Part shown: in pieces, positions 53,554-63,747 of the stretch
Layout of the letters: each line of letters begins with the position of its first letter
Numbering within the stretch: position 1 is the first letter of the stretch
Assembly: GCA_026168455.1 (NCBI GenBank)
Contig: CM047427.1
Coordinates: 16,229,301 to 16,293,300, forward strand
From: Theocolax elegans
Lineage: Eukaryota > Arthropoda > Insecta > Hymenoptera > Cerocephalidae
Direction: 5' to 3'
Length of the DNA stretch: 64,000 nucleotides
Made by a program: the position numbers and the translations under genes
Notes under the pieces: model-generated
The model's input: the letters and a program-made list of their open reading frames with translations, nothing else
The model's database searches: none
Told to the model about the DNA's origin: nothing

Positions 53554-55110
53554 GTATGACTTCCCTCTTGACAGAAGCCAACGTCTCCTCCTCGATAGTT
53601 GAGTTGTCTGTAATTTATTTCACAAATAAATATTTATTCTCCTAATGAACACAATCAAGAGAACAATATTTTATCACAGCGGCGTTATTTAGTTTACGAG
53701 CAATCACTCAGTTCATGAACACAATGAAAAGAACGATGCTAAACACCTGATTTTTAATTTTCAATAATTCCTGTGATTTCACAGCATACACAATGCAGGT
53801 AGAACAACATACACTACATTGCGTGTGCCGACCAACACTTTAATTTGGATCTGCTTGAATGCAATTTCAGCTTTAATTTAATTTATTTTATTTTAATTTA
53901 GTCAGGCGACATCCAATAATTACTCCAACTAAGTTAATGAAACTCGAGCTTTACCAATGTTATAAGTTTCGCCTCCTGACATTTTTAGGTAGATGGTCTC
54001 ATTCTCGTCCATCTCCACGAATATGGACTCGTCCGGATGTCGTTCCGTCAGTCCGAGCTCGTTGTCTTGCATAAGCAGGAATAGTCTCAGATTCCTCTCA
54101 TCTGTTAAATTAATTTATTTCACAGTTAACTGTTTTCGAAATTTTCATCAAGCAATTTGAATATTAAATTAATTTAACTTCAACATTTTCAAATGTTGAA
54201 TCAATAGGATTATTTTCTTCTTTTGAATCAAAATCAAGCTTTATTGTCCTCAATCGCTGACGAATTTATACAGATCCAAATCCAGTTTAACCTTTTGTTC
54301 TGATTTTACAACTGGGGTGGATTTATTACCTTGTAATTTCGAGCTTAGTTGACTAATCAAGCTATCATCCTTTACGTTGTCATCGAGCTTTCCGGCCGTT
54401 TTGTCGTCAGGCTTATCAGAAGACTCCAGCTGTGTGGAACTGAGTCTCCCCATGTTGGTTTGAGGATGACTCCTCGACCGAAGCCACCTCTTCAGTCCTT
54501 GCACGTATGACTTCCCTCTTGACAGAAGCCAACGTCTCCTCCTCGATAGTTGAGTTGTCTGTAATTTATTTCACAAATAAATATTTATTCTCCTAATGAA
54601 CACAATCAAGAGAACAATATTTTATCACAGCGGCGTTATTTAGTTTACGAGCAATCACTCAGTTCATGAACACAATGAAAAGAACGATGCTAAACACCTG
54701 ATTTTTAATTTTCAATAATTCCTGTGATTTCACAGCATACACAATGCAGGTAGAACAACATACACTACATTGCGTGTGCCGACCAACACTTTAATTTGGA
54801 TCTGCTTGAATGCAATTTCAGCTTTAATTTAATTTATTTTATTTTAATTTAGTCAGGCGACATCCAATAATTACTCCAACTAAGTTAATGAAACTCGAGC
54901 TTTACCAATGTTATAAGTTTCGCCTCCTGACATTTTTAGGTAGATGGTCTCATTCTCGTCCATCTCCACGAATATGGACTCGTCCGGATGTCGTTCCGTC
55001 AGTCCGAGCTCGTTGTCTTGCATAAGCAGGAATAGTCTCAGATTCCTCTCATCTGTTAAATTAATTTATTTCACAGTTAACTGTTTTCGAAATTTTCATC
55101 AAGCAAATTT
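53218..55110 (-). repeat. Tandem duplication of Copia Gag start and leader, unit about 955 bp
   Basis: 53218-54172 and 54173-55110 are nearly identical. The second copy has a short 84-codon version of the Gag start (54504-54250) ended by a one-T loss near 54268. Confidence 0.85.
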
Positions 55111-55765
55111 TCTAGTGCACTTAAATTTAATTTTATTCCAGCGTATTTAATCCAATAAATTTGAATTCATTTAATTTAATTTCATTTCATCTTATTTAAT
55201 TTGAATTTATTCAAATTTATTTAATTTACTTTAATTCGATCTTCATTCTGAATTTTAGTTGAATTTAACGTAACAATATCTACGTATTTTACCTTCGAGC
55301 TAATAGCGGCCGGAAGTATAATTAATCTTCCTTAGCAACAATGCGCACGGACTTGCATTCTCCACCTACCAACATGCATGAGCGAGAGAGAGAGAGAGAA
55401 ACAAAAATGGCGCGCGCCCGCGCCAAAAACTCGCTTCCTTCCTTTTTCCGTCCGTTACGCGCCGCCATCTTAGATTTCTTAGAATTCACGTCCAACAGAA
55501 TTTTTACTCGAGCTTGCTCTCAAAAGATTAAATAAAAATAAAAAACGATATTGGACACACGGGTTCCCCGGTTAATTTCACTAAAGATTTATTATTTCAT
55601 AATTATGCGTCGGACTTACGAATTTTATTATCTTTAGAAGGAAGCTTGCCCATCACACGCGATCGCGCACATTTCAAAAGCATCAATCACTCACCTCTCG
55701 ATTTTGGCATGCTGAATCCAGCTTTCTTCATCTTCCTTCCTTCCAGCTTAATACTTTATAAAAAA
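55111..55765. other. Copia leader region with (ga)n and CpG-rich patches
   Basis: Includes gagagagagagag at 55384 and a gcgcgcgcccgcgcc patch. It corresponds to the 5' untranslated leader on the minus strand. No independent gene. Confidence 0.5.
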
Positions 55766-55768
55766 CTA

Positions 55769-55804
55769 GGGGGGCCGAGCCCCCCTGCGCGCTACCGCGC
55801 GCCA
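55769..55804. other. Paired GC hairpins at the presumed rolling-circle 3' end
   Basis: ggggggccgagcccccc forms a 7-bp stem with a 3-base loop, and gcgcgctaccgcgcgc a second stem. They stand out sharply against AT-rich flanks. Confidence 0.75.
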
Positions 55805-56474
55805 ACCCCCCGCATGCATCGCGCGCAAGTTTCTGTTCTCAGGCTATGCCTGAGAACAAAAATTTATAAGGCACGACCGAATATAGCTCGCGCTTCGCCC
55901 TCGCACCGTTGGTGGTTTTTATTATTATATAAAATAATAATAATAATAATTAGAATTGCAATTATAGTATGCACAATTATTATTTTGCATATACATATAT
56001 GTTCTAATAATAAATTTAAAATGTACTTATAGATGTTAAATTTTAGATATTATTCTAATATTCTGAATATCAATGTATTGAAGAGAAAAGTGTTGTTCCT
56101 TAAATATCTCAAAAATTAAAAAAAAAATATTTGGCAAGAAAGATATAGGAAACACATTTTTGAAAGAAGAGGTAACGTTAAAAAAATACATATGTACATA
56201 ATTTACATAATTTATATAAAATCGTATAGTTTATTTTTTTTACATTAATGTTCCTTCTAAAGAATATTAGGTAAAACAATATTAATGGGACGTATATTTT
56301 GGACAGTAAAGGTAAGTAAATGTGATAAAATATTGTGCAATTTAAATTAGTCTATATGAAACAATATAATTAATTTATTTATTCGATATAGAGCAGCATT
56401 CATGTATATTGTTTAAATTTGTTAATTTTTGAAGAAATTCATTTGTATGAAGCTTTGTTTTTTTTCTTATGCAG

Positions 56475-56668
56475 CTGAGGGAATGGTTGCTGGAACATTA
56501 TATAAATTTAATTTAGATCCCAAAGATGTGTTATCGGGTGCCTTCTTTGGTAGTATATTTAGAGTAGTGTATGGTACCTATATGTACTTTATGTTTAAAT
56601 TGATGAATTTGTCAAGTGAAAAACTCAGTGAACAAAGTCATCAATTGAAATATGTACATGAAGAGTGA
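56475..56668 (+). pseudogene. TIMMDC1-like last-exon fragment
   Basis: After a good acceptor (ttcttatgcag) the frame encodes EGMVAGTLYKFNLDPKDVLSGAFFGSIFRVVYG... to a stop at 56668. TIMMDC1 proteins, assembly factors of mitochondrial complex I, have a repeated G-(L/A)-x-(T/S)-G-x-(L/V)-Y-K-x-N pattern followed by a glycine-rich membrane helix, which this matches; the later glycines are partly replaced (FRVVYGTYMY). Upstream exons are not in sight. Inside a rolling-circle candidate, a captured host fragment is the simplest reading. Confidence 0.45.
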
Positions 56669-56903
56669 ATTATTAACTTCTATTTTAAATTACAATGTTA
56701 TTAATAACATGTAAACGTTAATAATTTCTTTTTTTTATTAATTAAATAAATTAAGAAAAATTATGAAAAAAGTAATTATAATATTTGAAAAAACAAATAT
56801 ATTTAAGTAATATAAAATCAATATATTCTTAGAATTCGCGGACACAATAAATTCGTTATGTTTATTTAACGTTCAAGTCCCAATTTTTCAAGTTTAAGAA
56901 CAA

Positions 56904-57370
56904 AGTTTTTTGTTTAATTTTATTTAAAAATTTTAATTAAATTTTAATTTAAACTTTTAGAATAATTTGGACATATTGAAAACATGCTTTACTGGGTTTA
57001 GATTATTTTAAAAATTTTATTTTTGTGTATGGTAAATATTTTTTACTGTTTTATATTTTTTATATCAAATTTTGTTATAAAAATATTATTTTTTTTTAAT
57101 AAATAAAATTTTTTATCATAATTCTTTTTTTTATTCGATTTTTTGTATTAAAAATTAAATAAAAAAAGAGAATTATTATAAATAAATATTTTTGTAAAAA
57201 AATAAAAAAAAATTTGAAATTCAAATTGGGATACGGGACGCGGGTTACATAAAATGCAATATACATTATTCTTATGTGTATATGATGGCGCTGATGGCAC
57301 TATTTAAACGGATAATAAATATAAGGGATTGTTACTAGTTAGTTTATTTAGTTTATTGTGTATATAAAAT
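56904..57370. repeat. Dispersed repeat, copy 2 of 2
   Basis: Matches 8101-8515, including the shared cgggacgcgggttacata and gatggcgctgatggcac words and the same right edge tgtatataaaat. Both are plus-oriented. An (AT)n tract follows at 57386-57414. Confidence 0.8.
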
Positions 57371-57719
57371 TATGCATATACATTATGTATATATATATAT
57401 ATATATATATATTACGTATAGACAAAGTTTTTATATGATTTTCATGTAGTTTTACTGTATGATATTAGTTATTCTAATATAAAGTTAAGTGAGCATTACA
57501 AAATAGCAGAAGCTCTTGTCCAGTATTTGTCCAATGTTGGCAGTGTTTGAAAATAATAGAATAATAACTATTTTTGGATGGTAAATAATTTTTATTTATT
57601 ATCTAATTAATTTATTTATTGTATAAGATTTATATTTTATTTATTTTTGAAAATATTAAGTTGTCAATAATTAAGTAATATTTATTTTTTTACATTTTAT
57701 TTATATTTTAAATTGTAGA

Positions 57720-58620
57720 ATACATTATAATTAAATTTAAAGATAAATTATATAAGATAATTATGAATTATAGGAGTAATTCACCTACTAGTCAATTTTA
57801 ATACAAGAGTAACAATGGTAGTGAGTGGAACAATAATGGTTCAATTCAACAATAACCACGAGCCTCTTGTTTTTTATTGGGATAGGCGACGTTTAATCTT
57901 TCTCAAGGTTGATCTGGTATACATTAACGGTTTGTAACATGTTATTATTACCGAACGATAAAATTTTGTATCAAAAAATTTTATTATTACATTTTTTAAT
58001 TTATTTTAGATTACATTAAATTTGCATTTGATGTTGTATTTATTATTTTACTATTAAAGTTCTTATTATGTAATAATAAATACAATAATTTAAAAGAACG
58101 GCACTTATAATTATTAAGACCGAGAACATATTCAGGGTAAATATATAAATTACTTAGATATTAATTTTGAAATAAGCTTATAAAATTTATAATTTAAGCA
58201 CAGTATAATTTTTATTTAACATATATAACAATTGTTAAATTATGTAATTATGCAATATTAATTAAAGTGTTTTGCGAACATCATTAAGATTTTCAATCCA
58301 TTAACTGATGTTTAATGTGTTATCTTCTAACAACTTTTATTACTTAATGTGATATTTTTTGCGTTTTTGAATATTTAGCTTTATTTTCTAATACAAGAAT
58401 AATAGGTTTTTCTTTTTATTTTATATTTACAGAAGTAGTGCTGATACAAGTTCAAACAAAGGTTTCTTAGCTAGTAGTTACGGTAGTGCTCCGCAATCAT
58501 TGTCAACTTTCCAACATCCTATAGTCATTTGTTATTGAAAGTAAACGTTTCACTCAACAAGTGTATCATAAATAGCATTCACGTTGTTTAAAAGGTAAGA
58601 TATTAAAAAATCTTGAATTT
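57720..58620 (+). pseudogene. Exon-like fragments of unknown protein
   Basis: 57770-57870 reads as an N/S-rich segment (NNGSEWNNNGSIQQ) with stops, and 58433-58545, after ttacag, reads SSADTSSNKGFLASSYGSAPQSL before a stop. Spacing and acceptor-like sites suggest decayed exons of one plus-strand gene. Family not recognised. Confidence 0.3.
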
Positions 58621-59461
58621 ACTTTTTGTAACTAAGTTATAAATTCTTGATGTGATGATGATTATTATAATATGTTTTCTTTTCTTAGCTAATGAAATCA
58701 TGTTGATATTAATCATGTTGTTATATTCATTATTCATAAAATTTACATAAAGTCATTCATTTTAGAATTCATGGAATCTCTTTTTATTCCAGAGCGTAAA
58801 CAACTTGGTATAGAGAAGTTACAAGAGGTGAACACACTCTTCCAATTTTTCACTATGTACGAAGAGTTTAGGACAATAGCTTATGAATCTGTTTTGATTT
58901 TATAATTACGGTATAGAACAAAAATTCAGGCCACAACTTCATAAAGATTTTCAAGTGGAAACAGTGAAAAATTATAAAAGTGGGAAGTGCATTTATCTAT
59001 ACATAAGATATATATTCAGAATTTTTAGATAGAAATTGTATTTTACGGTACAAATAAAATTTATACTTTGAAATTGTTATATTAAAATATATTGTTAAAA
59101 AATCTTAAGATAGATTACAATGTAATTGTCTATTAACAGGTATATTATTTTATACATACATATATTATTTTTTTAGAAAGAAAAGTATGGCTTAAACATT
59201 TTTGGAGAAGGAGAAGGAGAGTATAAAACATTTGTTTAAATTGTCCTTTGTACATCAAAAGTATTGTAATGTAAGTTTTTATTGTAGCATAAAAGAAAAT
59301 AATTTTTTACTTTTTGTAAAATAAGTGTAAAACAATTAATTTATTTTAAAGATGAGTATGAAAGTGTAGTGCATTTAAATGATGAAGTCATACCAGTTGG
59401 GTACCTGAATTTCAAAAAAGTACGCCTTCAAAATAAAAATGTTAGATAGGAATCATTTTTA

Positions 59462-60084
59462 CCCTAGCGGAAATAGTAAATGCTAATAACTGCAAATAAC
59501 TGTAAATAACTGCAAATAATTGAAAAGAACTAAAATATTTAGTTGGGTTTGAGACGCTATATTTGTAGCTCTTTGCAGTTTCTTGCAGTTATTAACAGTT
59601 ATTTGCAATTATTAGCAGTTACCTGCAGTTATTTGCAGTTTTGTCAAATTCTAAGTAGGTTTATATAGTTTTTAGAAATAATTATTAGCAATCATTTGCA
59701 GTTTTTAGCAGTTACTAATAGATTATACCAATTATTTGCAGTTATATTCAGTTATTTGGAGTTATATGCAATTTCTTTATAATTATATTATAGTACAAAA
59801 ATAGAAGTGCAAATAATAGCAAATAATTGCAAATAACTATTAAAAACAAATAAAAACTGCTAATATTTGCTAATAATTGCTATTAGCTTTTATAATATCT
59901 GTCAAATTTTGTGTTATAACTTTCAACAAAGACTAATAACTGCAGATAATTATTTGTAACTGTAAATAACTGCAAATAACTGCAAATAACTACAAATAAT
60001 AGTGATTAGCGTCTCAAACCCAACTAAATATTTTAGTTATTTGCAGTTATTTGCAGTTATTTTCAAATACTATTTCCGCCAGGG
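59462..60084. mobile_element. MITE with 16-bp TIRs and TA target duplication
   Basis: CCCTAGCGGAAATAGT at the left and the inverted CCCTGGCGGAAATAGT at the right, flanked by TA (59460-59461, 60085-60086). Subterminal zones are arrays of tgcaaataac/gttatttgca in opposite orientation, and an inner inverted repeat (59532-59557 with 60009-60034, agcgtctcaaacccaac) lies inside them. No protein. The TA duplication suggests a Tc1/mariner or similar source. Confidence 0.75.
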
Positions 60085-60149
60085 TAGTAACAATAATAAT
60101 AATTTCAATATTTTATTTTCATTTTTTCCATAAATATAATTAATTTTAG

Positions 60150-60337
60150 AATGGTGTACAAAATTTGACACTTCAAGAAAGACTGAAAAATTGGCGGTTA
60201 AGGCGTCACTTGACTATATTTCTGAAATAGTTGGACCAGATTTACAAGAGGGTAGCAATTTATCAGATGACGAAAATGATGAACCGGAGAAAGATATTAA
60301 AGACTTACATACAACAAATACTGATAAAAGAAAATGA
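60150..60337 (+). pseudogene. Last exon of an unrecognised protein
   Basis: After ttttag at 60144-60149 an open frame runs to TGA with EWCTKFDTSRKTEKLAVKAS, then an acidic tail (SDDENDEPEKDIKD). It ends KRK-stop. It may belong with the fragments at 57720-58620; the MITE at 59462 would then lie in its intron. Function unknown. Confidence 0.35.
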
Positions 60338-60384
60338 TATTACATCAACAATAATTATACAATAGAACTCAACTTTTTAACGTT

Positions 60385-61060
60385 TTTTCATATTTTTTTT
60401 ATTACTTTAACCGATTTTCTATGTTTATCTTCGAAAATATTGTTTTAAGCGTCAAGTGTATTATAGAAAAAAGGTTTATTATTTTAATACGAACATTTTG
60501 TTCGTTAAAAGTTTTTCACTAAAAATAATACATTTCGTTTTATTGCAAAAAACGTGTTTTTTTGTGCTTTTTTCATTATTTTCACCGTTTTTCTATGTTT
60601 ATCTTCGAAAATATTGTTTTGAGCGTTAAGTATACAATAGGAAAAAGTTTAGTTATTTTGAGACGAACATTTCGTTCATTAAAAGTTTTTCAGAAAAAAC
60701 AATACATTTCGTTTTATTGCGAAAAAACGTGTTTTTTTGTGCTTTTTTCATTATTTTCACCGTTTTTCTATGTTTATCTTCGAAAATATTGTTTTGAGCG
60801 TTAAGTATACAATAGGAAAAAGTTTTGTTATTTTGAGACGAACATTTCGTTCATTAAAAGTTTTTCAGTAAAAACAATACATTTCGTTTTATTGCGAAAA
60901 AACGTGTTTTTTGTGCTTTTTTCATTATTTTGACCGTTTTTCTATGTTTATCTTCGAAAATATTGTTTTGAGCGTTAAGTGTACAATAGGACAAAGTTTT
61001 GTTATTTTGAGACGAACAAAGTCGTCCGTATAAAGTTTTTATGTAGGATTAATACATTTC
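60385..61060. repeat. Tandem satellite, about 175-bp period, 3.8 copies
   Basis: The word accgtttttctatgtttatc begins at about 60410, 60584, 60759 and 60933 (periods 174-175). Copies 2-4 are almost identical; the first is more diverged. Frames that span units (60562-60804) repeat the same peptide twice and are not genes. Confidence 0.9.
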
Positions 61061-61360
61061 AAGATAATGGTACAAAACCGTTTCTAAGGAATTAAAAATA
61101 ATGCCATAACTTAAAGTGTTTCAGTACTATATATCTGAAAATAGGACCATTATCTAATTACATTATGACGAAGTTACCCTGTGAATCTCAGCTAAATCGG
61201 TAAAAAATTGACTGAGTTATCTTTGATACATGATTACATACATACATACATCCATACATACATTTTAGGGAGGGCCTTAAATGAATTCTAATACACATAA
61301 ATTTCTCTTACAAACTATTATCTAGTAAATTTTGATGCATCACACATTTTGCGATGATGA

Positions 61361-61567
61361 AAATATAAGGCTCTCCCGTGTAGCGGTCGTGCCTAAAAAC
61401 CGGGTAACCCCTCGTGGTCTGTCCAGGAAAATCTCCTCCGTCGAGCTGAAAGGAACCTCCAAGTCGTTAAACACTCAGTAACGAGAAGAAAAACTCACTT
61501 CACTCGCGAGCACGGTTTTCTCTCTCACTCTCAATCTACAGACACCTCAGCGCGCAGTGGAAGCGTG
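61361..61567 (-). other. Copia 5' leader adjoining the primer site
   Basis: GC-richer sequence between the presumed rolling-circle insert and the primer site, matching the style of the leader at 55111-55765. No frame of note. Confidence 0.45.
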
Positions 61568-61581
61568 CTGGGCCCATAACC
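61568..61581 (-). promoter_or_regulatory. Copia primer-binding site
   Basis: ggttatgggcccag in element sense abuts the 5' LTR. Copia uses an internal fragment of initiator tRNA-Met whose complement contains TTATGGGCCCAG, so this both identifies the superfamily and fixes orientation. Confidence 0.85.
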
Positions 61582-61929
61582 TGTTGAGGTTTTAAATTAA
61601 TCTGTAGGAGAGAGGAGAGAGGGAGTATTAATAATAAAAACACTACCTTCTCTTATACTTAGATTTATTCAAATTACACTTAAACTAAATATACAAAAAC
61701 TCGAGCTGTATAAAAACTTATAGTCCAGCAAAATACTAGAAGCACGTCCGACGTCCGCGATCGTTCAAGAACGAGTGAGCCGAAGCGAGAGAGCTGCTCC
61801 CGCGCAACAGCGCCGCACACGCTCGCTTCGCAGGCCCGAGAAGCCGAGAGCTCGAGAGCTCCGCGGTCGGGGAGGGGAGCCTTGCTACGAGTAGCTACAC
61901 TGATTGTGCTCGCTCCTTAACATCCAACA
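61582..61929 (-). repeat. 5' LTR of the Copia element
   Basis: Begins tgttgagg on the plus strand and ends catccaaca; its terminal bases are intact, unlike the 3' LTR copy. Confidence 0.88.
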
Positions 61930-61968
61930 TTTACATCAAGCCATAATAAAAATATAAAAAATTATTAC

Positions 61969-62408
61969 CTTATCATTGGTATTATTGAAAGAGTTGTCAA
62001 TAACCACATTTATATCGCCAATGTTTTCTGTTAAATCATCATCGAAACTATCTCTGTCATCATTAATTTAATGTGGGACATCCAGAGGTTGAACACGAAT
62101 GATATTGCTAGGAATATTTTCATTGTCGTTGGCACCATCATAATTTTGGTCATCAGATGTTCCATTGTAACTCAATGCATCAGTGTCGTCATCACCATTT
62201 TTGGAAGAAGCAGTTTCATTATCCTCTTCATTTTTTCATGATTATTAGTTTGATTGTCATCCTCGCTGTCATTAGGAATACAAATATTATCATTTGGCTT
62301 CGTACTTTTTGATTTATTACACAACTTATTAGGAAACTGCGATACATGTGCATTAATAATTTTGTAATTTGTAACGGTAGTTGCATTTGAAATAGTTTTC
62401 TTTATTTC
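61969..62408 (-). pseudogene. BEN gene B exon 3 (acidic linker)
   Basis: Acceptor cttacag, donor GTAATA. The encoded region is asparagine- and aspartate-rich (NDSEDDNQTNN, DGANDNENIPSN). Entering in phase 0 and leaving in phase 0 would need 441 bases; 440 are present, and an A-run at 62235-62240 is one short. A TAA also occurs in PLDVPH-stop-INDD (about 62068). Confidence 0.55.
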
Positions 62409-62511
62409 CTGTAAGATAAACAAATTTTCTATTAATAAAAGTAATAAATATATCTTTTATACTCTCATAATGAAAATGGAATGATGTATTAATATTTAAG
62501 TTTTAACTTAC

Positions 62512-62654
62512 ACGGCCAGTGGTTTTCGCAGCTTCTAGTTGTTGTGTGCATTGACTATTTTCATCTCCAATTATTGCTGCTAAATCAGAATCTCTGAGTT
62601 TTGGTACCGACAGTCTTTTATTTTTAACCAAATTTTTCACTTCTTGCATGCTCA
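62512..62654 (-). CDS. BEN gene B exon 2
   Basis: Acceptor ttttacag, perfect GTAAGT donor, phase 1 in and 0 out, and open throughout. It encodes MQEVKNLVKNKRLSVPKLRD and a short amphipathic, glutamine-rich stretch. No named domain. Confidence 0.6.
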
Positions 62655-62746
62655 CTGTAAAAGAATATAAAGTTAAAATTTGTAAAAATAAAACAAGGTA
62701 TATATATATGACATCTTAGCATTGTATAGATAAAATATATACATAC

Positions 62747-62933
62747 CAGCAACAATAAGTATTTGGCAAATATCTTTGCACGTTTGAGACTCTCCAACAT
62801 ATAAAAATGTTTTTTGGCAAAATACTTTTCTTTGTTTACCTGGAGTTTCATAATAAAAGTCTTTGACTTCTGTGCTTTTTACATAAAGATATTTTTTCTT
62901 TGCCTTGATGTAGATGTAAGCGTACATATCCAT
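62747..62933 (-). CDS. BEN gene B exon 1 (start codon exon)
   Basis: ATG at 62933, donor gGTATGT, 187 bases, phase 1 out. It encodes MDMYAYIYIKAKKKYLYVKS and ends ICQILIVAG, a roughly 62-residue beta-rich module like the N-terminal domain of BEND5-type proteins and, more distantly, exons 1-4 of BEN gene A. No lesions. Confidence 0.65.
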
Positions 62934-63408
62934 ATTGCCAATTTTAGGTTATTATAAATTACGTTTGGAAAATATTTCACTAATTTTAAAGAATTTGTAA
63001 TTAGAAAGGCGAATCCCGCAATTAAAACGCGTTATTAAAATACATTTTCGTATTAATTTAAAATTTGAAAATATATTAAAAATTATTATAGAGTTACATA
63101 TATAAACTTTAATGAACTTGCTCAAAATAAAAATATATTTAAAAATTCGACTTAACACAAGTTTCGATTCTATTATTCCCCTGTACAGCCGGAAAATCGC
63201 CTAATGGTATGCAACCAGTATAAATACGTTCCTCTTACATTTACGCATGCGCACATGCTTTAACGTGCGACTAGTAATTTCTTACGTATTCTACACAGTT
63301 TACGTTAAGAAAAGTGTAAACGTAAGTAGTTTGTATCTATAGTTTTTTGAAAACTTCTTTGATCATCAATTTATTAATTATAAATACTTTTAATTAGTGT
63401 AACACAAA
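62934..63408. promoter_or_regulatory. Head-to-head intergenic region B
   Basis: 475 bases between divergent start codons. It contains acgcatgcgcac at 63242-63253, close to an NRF1-type site, a probable non-coding exon ending aagtgtaaac at a GTAAGT donor (about 63319), and an acceptor ttaattag before the ATG-bearing exon. The arrangement mirrors region A. Bidirectional promoter activity is inferred. Confidence 0.5.
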
Positions 63409-63520
63409 ATGTCACAAAGAAGAGTTAAAAATACTTTTTTAAGTCCCCATTCAAAAGCATCTGTACCTAGATCAACATTTTATTACAGCAAGAAAAGAAA
63501 ACTTGAATATGAGGTTGAAA
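63409..63520 (+). CDS. Divergent partner B, first coding exon
   Basis: The ATG in acaaaATGtcacaa opens MSQRRVKNTFLSPHSKASVP and RSTFYYSKKRKLEYE, with a possible donor GTTGAA near 63513. The frame continues to 63747 as intron-like read-through without features. Basic composition and a P-R-(S/T) motif at a similar distance from the start recall divergent partner A. Family is unproven; a CACTA-like transposon protein is one candidate. The remainder lies beyond the window. Confidence 0.4.
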
Positions 63521-63747
63521 GTATAATTGTTTTTAATATTGTTTTTAAGTATATTGTATTTATGTTTACTATTGTCACGTCCAGACTTGCACCAATCACT
63601 ATAAAAATATTACAAGAAGGCAAATGGTTAATAAACCATTCGCGTTCCTTTCGCTCTTGTTTGACTAGGACTAGCCTTACGTCTCCGGGAGTAGCGAGTG
63701 AAGTTATTTTGAGAGTAGAGATGCAGGATATAATGTGGGATAAATAA

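Larger units (their letters stand above)
55766..61360 (-). mobile_element. Candidate Helentron/Helitron-like rolling-circle element
   Basis: On the minus strand the right end starts TCATCATCGCAAAATG with a nearby palindrome, and the left end finishes in a strong hairpin (ggggggctcggcccccc) followed by CTAG, the rolling-circle 3' signature. A second GC hairpin (gcgcgc-cgcgcgc) precedes it. Flanking bases are T on both sides in element sense, the T-T target reported for Helentrons. Tandem 175-bp repeats near one end and enclosed gene fragments also fit. No Rep/helicase frame is seen, so it would be non-autonomous. The 5' boundary is the less certain one. Confidence 0.45.
46477..61929 (-). mobile_element. 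Copia LTR retrotransposon with nested insert
   Basis: LTRs of equal length (348 bp; about five differences) lie at 46477-46824 and 61582-61929. In element sense (minus) the right one is the 5' LTR, followed by a tRNA-iMet half-molecule-type primer site at 61568-61581, and a purine tract precedes the left 3' LTR. Integrase precedes RT, the Ty1/Copia order. The coding part is 46914-53553, and 55766-61360 is a foreign insert. Target duplication is imperfect (tttaa/tttac). Coding frames have several breaks and duplications. Confidence 0.85.
45606..62933 (-). pseudogene. BEN-type gene B (N-terminal domain, acidic, coiled coil, broken BEN exon)
   Basis: Five exons are placed on the minus strand: B1 62747-62933, B2 62512-62654, B3 61969-62408, B4 46272-46419, B5 45606-46050. 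B1 is 187 bases, exits in phase 1 and encodes a module like the BEND5 N-terminus (YAYIYIKAKKKYLYV...VKDF). B4 is a coiled coil, B5 a BEN-like domain. The intron between B3 and B4 holds the 15.4-kb Copia insertion. Breaks: one missing base in an A-run of B3, a TAA in B3, a frame change at a TAA/AAT microsatellite in B5, and a TAA inside the BEN motif. At least the B5 lesions look like real decay. It is a relative of BEN gene A with the same exon-1 layout. Confidence 0.6.

Noticed and set aside
55646..56032. 128-codon plus frame through the GC hairpins
   Set aside because: Spans the Copia leader and presumed rolling-circle terminus; low complexity with no conserved motif.
60562..60804. 80-codon frame with a repeated F-F-H-Y-F-H-R-F peptide
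   Set aside because: Translation of two satellite units.
62952..63158. 68-codon minus frame upstream of BEN gene B
   Set aside because: AT-rich, isoleucine/phenylalanine-rich translation in the intergenic region, no acceptor linking it to exon 1.
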